NCBI GenBank assembly: GCA_023379465.1
Contig: JAMCTM010000027.1
Coordinates: forward strand, 1 to 64,000
Direction: 5' to 3'
From: Patescibacteria group bacterium
GTDB taxonomy: Bacteria > Patescibacteria > Microgenomatia > Levybacterales > UBA12049
Length of the DNA stretch: 64,000 nucleotides
A program made the translations under genes and the position numbers. Below the pieces are notes generated by a model. That model did no database searches. It saw only the letters and a list, made by a program, of their open reading frames with translations, and was not told where the DNA came from. Below, piece after piece: positions 59,288-64,000 of this stretch (position 1 is the first letter of the stretch; every line of letters starts with the position of its first letter).

Positions 59288-59857
59288 TTATTTCTCCCGG
59301 CTGATTTTACTTTCTCCCGGGCCTTTTTGTCCTACATATTTCGCGCTTTTTTTCTTGTAGTACGGGACTTCCGCGGGGCTTGTCATCTGGATAAACGAAA
59401 CTGCGCAAATCCTCATTCCGGGATATAAGGCAACAGGCATTTTCCCCATGTTGGCAAGCTCAAGCGTTATTTTTCCCCTGAATCCGCATTCTACGCTTGC
59501 GGCGGTTGAGTGAACGACGATTCCAAGCCTTCCGATACTCGATCGTCCCTCCAAATTTCCGACAACGTCATCGGAAAGCTCCAAATATTCGACCGTTGTT
59601 GCCAAAACAAAGTCTCCCGGCTGGATTATAAAAGGCTCCCCGTCTTTTTTCTTTATTTCCCTTGTTATTTCCTCTGCGATGTTCTTCTTAAAAGGGTCAA
59701 TGTAAGCAAACCTGCTGTTATCAAATATCCTGAATGTATTCCCAAGGCGCAAATCTATCGAGTTTGAACCAAGCTGGTTTTTAAGGTTTGGCGCAGGCGT
59801 TATCTTTAGCCTTCCCTCCTTAAGTGCCTTTTTTATATCTTTATCCGAAAGAACCAT
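59288..59857 (-). CDS. dcd: dCTP deaminase
   Basis: 189 residues, the usual length. LGSNSIDLRLGNTFRIF, FIIQPGDFVLATTVEYLEL, the active-site EGRSSIGRLGIVVHSTAAS and VECGFRGKITLELAN with the catalytic Glu mark the trimeric Dcd family. It makes dUTP from dCTP; some homologues also hydrolyse it to dUMP. Together with dut and thyA this provides the dTMP route. It stands alone near the dTTP cluster. Confidence 0.94.
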   Translation of the reverse strand: MVLSDKDIKKALKEGRLKITPAPNLKNQLGSNSIDLRLGNTFRIFDNSRFAYIDPFKKNIAEEITREIKKKDGEPFIIQPGDFVLATTVEYLELSDDVVGNLEGRSSIGRLGIVVHSTAASVECGFRGKITLELANMGKMPVALYPGMRICAVSFIQMTSPAEVPYYKKKSAKYVGQKGPGESKISREK

Positions 59858-59909
59858 AACCCGGCTAGTTTACACCAAGATTTCTAATTTTCAAAGAGGG
59901 AAGTTAAAT

Positions 59910-60452
59910 TTATCCTTTTGAAGCCTCTTGGATTTCTCTTCTTTTTTCTTCTACTTTCATTATTTGCTCTACTCTGTCCCTTAAGCCTCCTGTCCGTGTA
60001 ATTGATTCTAAAGGACTTTTGTGTTCCAAAACTTGAGATATAATACCTTCCAATTCCTGGCTGCTGAAATAATTAGAAGACCCTTGTATCCCACCAAGTC
60101 TATTAAGAAAATAAAATAATTCCTGTCGACTTGATGCGTTTTGGATATCGCCCAACGAAGGCGGCATATTGTATCTGTCTAACTCGCTTTTATCAAAATC
60201 TTTTGATAGATCTCCTTTTTGAGCAAATACCCTTCCGGTTTTAGGGTCAATTGAATCTACTCTCCATCCCCCTTCTATATCCCCGCCGCTTCTTTTAACC
60301 GCAATTTCCGCCCCAATCACAATCGCACTTTGCGATTCCTTAGCCGCTGATTCCGCAGATTGTATATTGGAAAACAACGGTTTGGCTTCACCGGAATTAT
60401 GAGGATTCTCACCATTATTAACCGGCGGAAGTTCCGAACCTATGTCATTCAT
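59910..60452 (-). CDS. Hypothetical protein, 180 residues
   Basis: Not recognised. The N-terminal 30 residues are Asn/Ser/Pro-rich; a small beta segment follows (SAIVIGAEIAVKRSGGDIEGGW, VDSIDPKTGRVFAQK), then a helical region (PPSLGDIQNASSRQELFYFL, LEGIISQVLEHKSPLESITR) and a charged end. No signal peptide or membrane helix. It recalls regulatory proteins with a short SH3-like strand followed by a helical part, but no family can be named. Confidence 0.6.
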   Translation of the reverse strand: MNDIGSELPPVNNGENPHNSGEAKPLFSNIQSAESAAKESQSAIVIGAEIAVKRSGGDIEGGWRVDSIDPKTGRVFAQKGDLSKDFDKSELDRYNMPPSLGDIQNASSRQELFYFLNRLGGIQGSSNYFSSQELEGIISQVLEHKSPLESITRTGGLRDRVEQIMKVEEKRREIQEASKG

Positions 60453-60553
60453 ATCAAAAGTATAACACTATAAATCTGCAATAATCAAATAATATAGCTA
60501 ATTTATATCTATTTAAAGTGGGCTTCAAATCTGGGATATTTCAAGTGGGGTTT

Positions 60554-61378
60554 TTATGAAACGTTTGAAAGGAAATTAATCTCCGGTTCCTGAGTTTCGG
60601 AAATTTTAACCATAAATTGTGGAAGACCTTTTGCTAAAAGGCTCGCCGTCGCTGTCATCTGACTTAAATTTGTCTTTACCACCTCTTCCGAGTACAGCGC
60701 CGGCGAAATATTATGTTTTTTGGCAAAAATCGGGAAGAATTTTCCGATTGCTTCTTTTTGCCTTTGTAGATCTGCCACAAAAAACATATGCATTCCGTCA
60801 GTTGTTCTGACGCTGTGTTGCGGCGAAAGATTGTAATTTTTGGATTCAACAAGCAATACCCCTTCCTCCTTATGGTCTTCGTGTCCTCCTCTTAACACGA
60901 CTTTTTTTGCTTTTGGATGCGAAATAAAAAAGTCATAAATTTTCTTTGCGTAATCCGAGGTCAATGGAGCATATAAGCTCTCGTTTTGAATATTTGTAAT
61001 TCTTGCCGCGTGCCCGCATCCTATCGTTCCCTTTTTTTCCGACTCTTCGTCGGTATGATAATAAACCGACGAGTCCTTACCTCTTGTTTCAAGAAGTGCG
61101 TCAATTACCCCATTTGTAACCTCTTCCGCGGAAATATCAATTTTTTTCCTTGCCAATGTGCTTGCTACCGCAAAAACAAATCCTAAGTCGGCTCCGAATT
61201 CCCTTATTGCACCTTCTGTTTCTTTTACCCGTTGTTCATCCGCAACAGGCCTGCCGTCGCCGCAAAGCGCTGTATCGTTATTTGCAACAACCAGATTATT
61301 CTTTACAAAAGTCTTGACTTCTTGAAGCCGTCTTTGTTCTTCTTCCATTGGATTTAAATTTCCTGCTTCCATACGCAC
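60554..61378 (-). CDS. Hypothetical protein with CxDxR motif, 274 residues
   Basis: Not recognised. It is soluble and mixed alpha/beta, with the notable blocks NDTALCGDGRPVADEQR (Cys-x-Asp-x-Arg), YYHTDEESEKKGTIGCGHAARI and VVLRGGHEDHKEEGVLL. Cys-x-Asp-x-Arg is the first metal motif of beta-carbonic anhydrases, but their His-x-x-Cys is not present; GCGH is the nearest match. So a distant metal-binding relative is possible and catalysis is not supported. A helical C-terminus ends the protein. Confidence 0.6.
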   Translation of the reverse strand: MRMEAGNLNPMEEEQRRLQEVKTFVKNNLVVANNDTALCGDGRPVADEQRVKETEGAIREFGADLGFVFAVASTLARKKIDISAEEVTNGVIDALLETRGKDSSVYYHTDEESEKKGTIGCGHAARITNIQNESLYAPLTSDYAKKIYDFFISHPKAKKVVLRGGHEDHKEEGVLLVESKNYNLSPQHSVRTTDGMHMFFVADLQRQKEAIGKFFPIFAKKHNISPALYSEEVVKTNLSQMTATASLLAKGLPQFMVKISETQEPEINFLSNVS

Positions 61379-61434
61379 AAATAAGGATTATAACAGAAAT
61401 TTTGAGGGATTTGAAGTCGTAAAGATTTGTCTTG

Positions 61435-61506
61435 TGGGTGACGATGGAGTCGAACCATCCACCTCTTCTTTATCAGAGAAGCGTTCTACCGATGAACTAG
61501 CCACCC
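61435..61506 (-). tRNA. tRNA-Ile(GAT)
   Basis: A full 72-base cloverleaf on the minus strand with A73 included. Acceptor GGGTGGC/GTCACCC (one G-U), D-arm GTTC/GAAC, anticodon stem CTTCT/AGAAG around CTGATAA, giving anticodon GAT, and T-arm GATGG-TTCGACT-CCATC. CCA is not encoded, so it is added after transcription. It reads ATC/ATT codons. Confidence 0.92.
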
Positions 61507-61510
61507 TTTT

Positions 61511-61711
61511 TTATACCGCCTGCGGACTTGTCTTCTTTTTCTTTCCAGCTCTTTCGTAAATAACGCCGGTTGCTTCCAAACCAGCTACTCCGAATCCCAA
61601 TACGGCAAGCTCGGGTAACGCAACCAAGCCGATTATTCCCGCAATTATGCCGCCGGGTATAATCCATTTAGCATTTCTTTCAATCCATGAACTTTGTTCC
61701 TTTTCTTTCAT
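61511..61711 (-). CDS. Small membrane protein between two tRNA genes (66 residues)
   Basis: From the ATG at 61711: MKEKEQSSWIERNAKW, then two hydrophobic stretches (IIPGGIIAGIIGLVAL and LAVLGFGVAGLEATGV) and a basic end (YERAGKKKKTSPQAV). The upstream part of the frame lies inside tRNA-Cys and is rejected. No Shine-Dalgarno is clear. Not recognised; probably a small inner-membrane protein. Confidence 0.6.
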   Translation of the reverse strand: MKEKEQSSWIERNAKWIIPGGIIAGIIGLVALPELAVLGFGVAGLEATGVIYERAGKKKKTSPQAV

Positions 61712-61729
61712 GCTATATATACTTTCTTG

Positions 61730-61802
61730 AGGCGCGAAGGGGACTCGAACCCCTGAATATCTGTTCTGCAAACAGCCGTGTTAGCCGCTTCACCACCGCG
61801 CC
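61730..61802 (-). tRNA. tRNA-Cys(GCA)
   Basis: A 73-base cloverleaf on the minus strand including T73, the usual Cys discriminator. Acceptor GGCGCGG/TCGCGCC, D-arm GTG/CAC with a 10-base loop holding GG, anticodon loop TTGCAGA (GCA), T-arm AGGGG-TTCGAGT-CCCCT. The outer anticodon stem pair is G-A, a mismatch. CCA is not encoded. Confidence 0.92.
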
Positions 61803-61852
61803 CTGCGTAGCGTGCCTAAAGTATAACAAAAACAGGGTTTAATGTCGATAAT

Positions 61853-63028
61853 TTACGATTTTAAAATAGCCTGCGACACGCTGTGGGTCAAGTCCTTTTC
61901 GTCAATATTTATAAGTGTCCCTTCCGGGTCTTTTTCCTTAGTTATATACGAAGCAACCCCGAGCCTTGAGAATAGATCATTGTGGTGAAGCCCTTTTGCA
62001 AGTATTGGAGCCCATAAAAATGGCGCCTCCAGCCAACCTCCCCCTCTTCCCATGGTTGCGTCTAAATCCGGTCTTTCGCTCTGCTCGGCCTTAATTCTTA
62101 TTTCCCTATCCAATCCCTCGACAACCCCTTCCATTAAACCGTAATCGTAAAGAGCCATTTTCCAGGAATTCCTATCGTGAAGACTCGGCGGGTCTACGAT
62201 TATCAAATCATTGATTCTCCCCTTGCTGGCAGGGTCTGAGGCCATTTCCAAAGAAACAGCTGCCCCCATAGAAGTTCCGACTAAATTATAATTATCAAGT
62301 ATTAATCCGTCTGCAACCTTTTGTGCAAGTTTTGCGTATGGCCTTAGCGTACCGGCGTTTTTGACAATCTTAAGCCAATCCGGACTGCTTTCCGACATTT
62401 TATATTTTTCCGGATAAGTCATTACATGGACTTTTTGGCCCTCTAACGCAAGCGCCATGGCTAAAAACGCCACCTGATATGGATTTGCTATATATGTAGG
62501 AACAAAAAAATAAGGGACGCGTTCGTCTGGTTCTCCCTCTTTGGGTGGATTTAGATCGAGAGTAACTACCGGAATATGATGTTCGCCAAGTTCCGGATCG
62601 CTGACATCAACTCTGTCCCAGTCATTCTTATAAGGATAGAACTGCTTGTTTAACGTGTCTAACTTTTTCTTGAACTCGGTCGCTTTTTGCCTGAAGATTC
62701 TAAACTCCTCTTTTTTGTCAGTTGAATTTTCTCCGCGTTTTTCCGCATCCCGCATCCTTCGCCTAAAATCCATATATGCCCTGTAAAACTCACCTCTTTC
62801 AAAACGCTCAACCGTTCCCCTATGAATGTCGCTACCTGGGATATTTGTCTCTCTTGTCGAGCCTATAAGATGACCCCGCTCTATTAACCTGCGCCCAAGG
62901 TTCGAACTAAAACCTCGTCCGTTAACGCCTATTCCGCTGCCAATACTTCCTTCCTGAGGTTTTCTGTCTTTAAAGGGGATTTTTGGACTCTGTTCGTTAG
63001 TGCCCTCTGCTGCTTCCGGCATACTCAT
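61853..63028 (-). CDS. Alpha/beta hydrolase
   Basis: 391 residues. Residues 1 to about 130 are charged and partly disordered. The hydrolase core has VPYFFVPTYIANPYQVAF (oxyanion-side strand), the nucleophile elbow LVGTSMGAAVSLEMA (Ser in G-T-S-M-G) and LIIVDPPSLHDRNSWK (likely acid region); a late His (near THSVSQ) may complete the triad. A lipase/esterase or acyltransferase role is likely; the substrate is unknown. The long polar N-terminus is unusual. Confidence 0.82.
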   Translation of the reverse strand: MSMPEAAEGTNEQSPKIPFKDRKPQEGSIGSGIGVNGRGFSSNLGRRLIERGHLIGSTRETNIPGSDIHRGTVERFERGEFYRAYMDFRRRMRDAEKRGENSTDKKEEFRIFRQKATEFKKKLDTLNKQFYPYKNDWDRVDVSDPELGEHHIPVVTLDLNPPKEGEPDERVPYFFVPTYIANPYQVAFLAMALALEGQKVHVMTYPEKYKMSESSPDWLKIVKNAGTLRPYAKLAQKVADGLILDNYNLVGTSMGAAVSLEMASDPASKGRINDLIIVDPPSLHDRNSWKMALYDYGLMEGVVEGLDREIRIKAEQSERPDLDATMGRGGGWLEAPFLWAPILAKGLHHNDLFSRLGVASYITKEKDPEGTLINIDEKDLTHSVSQAILKS

Positions 63029-63061
63029 AGTCTATAGTTCTAAACGCGCGCATGTCAAACC

Positions 63062-63403
63062 TTAATTTTTGGGAAGCGTTATTATTGTGGCTCCCTGTGC
63101 AAAAATAGTGGTTTCGGGGATTGCTGGGCTATCCTTTGGAAGCCCGAATGAACCGGTGTCGCCAAAACATCTGGTATCTTTAATCGTAACTTCGGCCAAA
63201 CCGCCTTGTGTAGCTTTTTCCGGACTTTGATTAGAATAACACCTAACCTCAGACCTAAATACCAAAAATTGAGGGTTGCTCATAGCGGCTTCATAAGTTG
63301 ATTGGCTTCTTACAACATCTTCGGCAGAAGGACCACCCGCACAACCTGAAAGCACCGCCGTTGCTCCAAAAAATAATCCTGCAGCTTCAATTTTTCTGTT
63401 CAT
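63062..63403 (-). CDS. Small lipoprotein
   Basis: 113 residues from the ATG at 63403 (an ATG at 63412 is also possible). A short signal ends in the lipobox AVLSGCAGG, so Cys is lipidated. The mature part (about 90 residues) includes two further cysteines (EVRCYSNQS, DTRCFGDTG) that may form a disulfide. Not recognised. Probably on the outer face of the membrane. Confidence 0.78.
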   Translation of the reverse strand: MNRKIEAAGLFFGATAVLSGCAGGPSAEDVVRSQSTYEAAMSNPQFLVFRSEVRCYSNQSPEKATQGGLAEVTIKDTRCFGDTGSFGLPKDSPAIPETTIFAQGATIITLPKN

Positions 63404-63451
63404 GCCCAACATTCTAGCACAAAATTTTGATAAGTCAACTATGGGATAAGA

Positions 63452-64000
63452 TTATCTGAAGTCCTGAAGTTTTTTTGTGGTATCTTTATGAAAAAATACT
63501 TTCATCGGCCAGCTTATTCCGTAACTTCTAAGTCCAGGAATAAGTCCCTTTTCGAATCGCCTTCCGGTCTGGTAAACATAAAAATTGTTAACGAGTTTAA
63601 CTTTACCCAATTTCTGAAGTTTTTGCGAAATATCTATATCTTCTCCTTGGGAAAGACTCGTGTCGTACCCTCCCGTTTTATCAAATGCCCACTTCCTATA
63701 AGCCATATTAGGCCCTATTAATACCCATCCGCCGGTTATAATTTTTCCCAAAAGATACAAAGGATACATAGTACTATTCATAACCAAACGCGATAAGAAT
63801 GTGCCTGTGGTGATTTTGTACGTTCCGCCAAATCCCACAAGTTTTTCGTCTTTTTTAAAAGCGCCGGCAATTGTCGTAAGCCAGTTATCCGGAACCTTGG
63901 TATCCGCATCTGTAAAAACAATTATCTCGCCTTTTGCCTCCTCCGAGCCTCTTTCCCTTGCATGTGCTATGCCTTTATGGGGCTCCGATACAACCCTTGC
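63452..64000 (-). CDS. Family 2 glycosyltransferase (C-terminal part, cut by window edge)
   Basis: The open frame continues to the window edge and gives 182 residues. The visible part begins ARVVSEPHKGIAHAR, then IIVFTDADTKVPDNWL (the DxD metal motif as D-A-D), VGFGGTYKITTG and NMAYRKWAFDKTGGYDTSLSQGEDIDI with the ED catalytic block. It would move a sugar from a nucleotide donor onto a lipid or glycan at the membrane. The N-terminal part with the first Rossmann strands lies outside the window. An earlier ATG at 63838 is internal. Confidence 0.9.
   Translation of the reverse strand, partial: ARVVSEPHKGIAHARERGSEEAKGEIIVFTDADTKVPDNWLTTIAGAFKKDEKLVGFGGTYKITTGTFLSRLVMNSTMYPLYLLGKIITGGWVLIGPNMAYRKWAFDKTGGYDTSLSQGEDIDISQKLQKLGKVKLVNNFYVYQTGRRFEKGLIPGLRSYGISWPMKVFFHKDTTKKLQDFR

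Overview
The window is about 64 kb of densely packed, moderately AT-rich bacterial DNA. It reads with the standard code: TAA, TAG and TGA all end recognisable genes. It looks like a chromosome segment of a Candidate Phyla Radiation (Patescibacteria) genome, most like the Microgenomates group. That placement is inference. It rests on the compact layout, split transketolase, one-core-length Tsf, a ProRS with no room for the editing insert, many one-helix small membrane proteins, and TPTP-linker surface proteins next to housekeeping genes. The metabolic content is unusually rich for that group: oxidative pentose phosphate genes, glycogen synthase, a b-type cytochrome, a flavin-based membrane redox module and a complete dTTP-supply cluster.

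Layout. 1-8.9 kb: ArsR regulator with DUF1905 partner, membrane acyltransferase, Bcp peroxiredoxin, two divergent flavin/F420-type LLM oxidoreductases, HD phosphohydrolase, glycogen synthase, a frameshifted CDF transporter, an SPW membrane protein and a Crp/Fnr regulator with a probable binding site in its own promoter. 9.2-14.6 kb: ECF sigma factor with a membrane DUF5667 partner, a divergent secreted DUF5666 protein, then a four-gene redox module (NqrB/RnfD-like membrane domain fused to an FAD/NAD(P)H reductase, ApbE flavin transferase, two exported FMN-binding proteins). 14.6-25.4 kb: Cas4/RecB-like nuclease, MazG-like protein, small unknown genes, an operon of glycerate kinase, split transketolase and FAD-linked oxidase, then cytochrome b and class II aldolase. 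25.4-42 kb, mostly minus strand: cysS, recR, prs (with an in-frame amber codon), ybaB, dnaX, ybeY, rpsU, HIT, DHH-type protein; proS; gnd-zwf-pgl; rseP; frr-tsf-rpsB. 42-52.3 kb: three small membrane proteins and an exported/surface-protein region centred on a 1068-residue Cys-rich SdrD-like protein flanked by two paralogous single-pass proteins. 52.3-64 kb: uppS, glyA-folA-thyA-NUDIX-dut-tmk, a PlsC-like acyltransferase, dcd, unknown genes, tRNA-Ile(GAT) and tRNA-Cys(GCA), an alpha/beta hydrolase, a lipoprotein and a truncated family 2 glycosyltransferase.

How they work together. zwf, pgl and gnd make ribulose 5-phosphate and reducing power; transketolase and aldolase connect this to glycolysis and prs would make PRPP. 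glyA, folA, thyA, dut, dcd and tmk form one dTTP supply line. The redox module could pass cytosolic electrons to covalently bound flavins outside the membrane.

Regulation. Clear sigma-70 promoters recur (TTGACA-like, about 17 bp, TATAAT-like). In many the -10 box ends only 6-9 bases before the start codon, which suggests leaderless mRNAs. A separate set of genes, mostly small proteins, instead has strong AAAGGAGGTG ribosome binding sites. Two conserved genes carry lesions: a frameshift in the CDF transporter at an A7 run, and the amber codon in prs.
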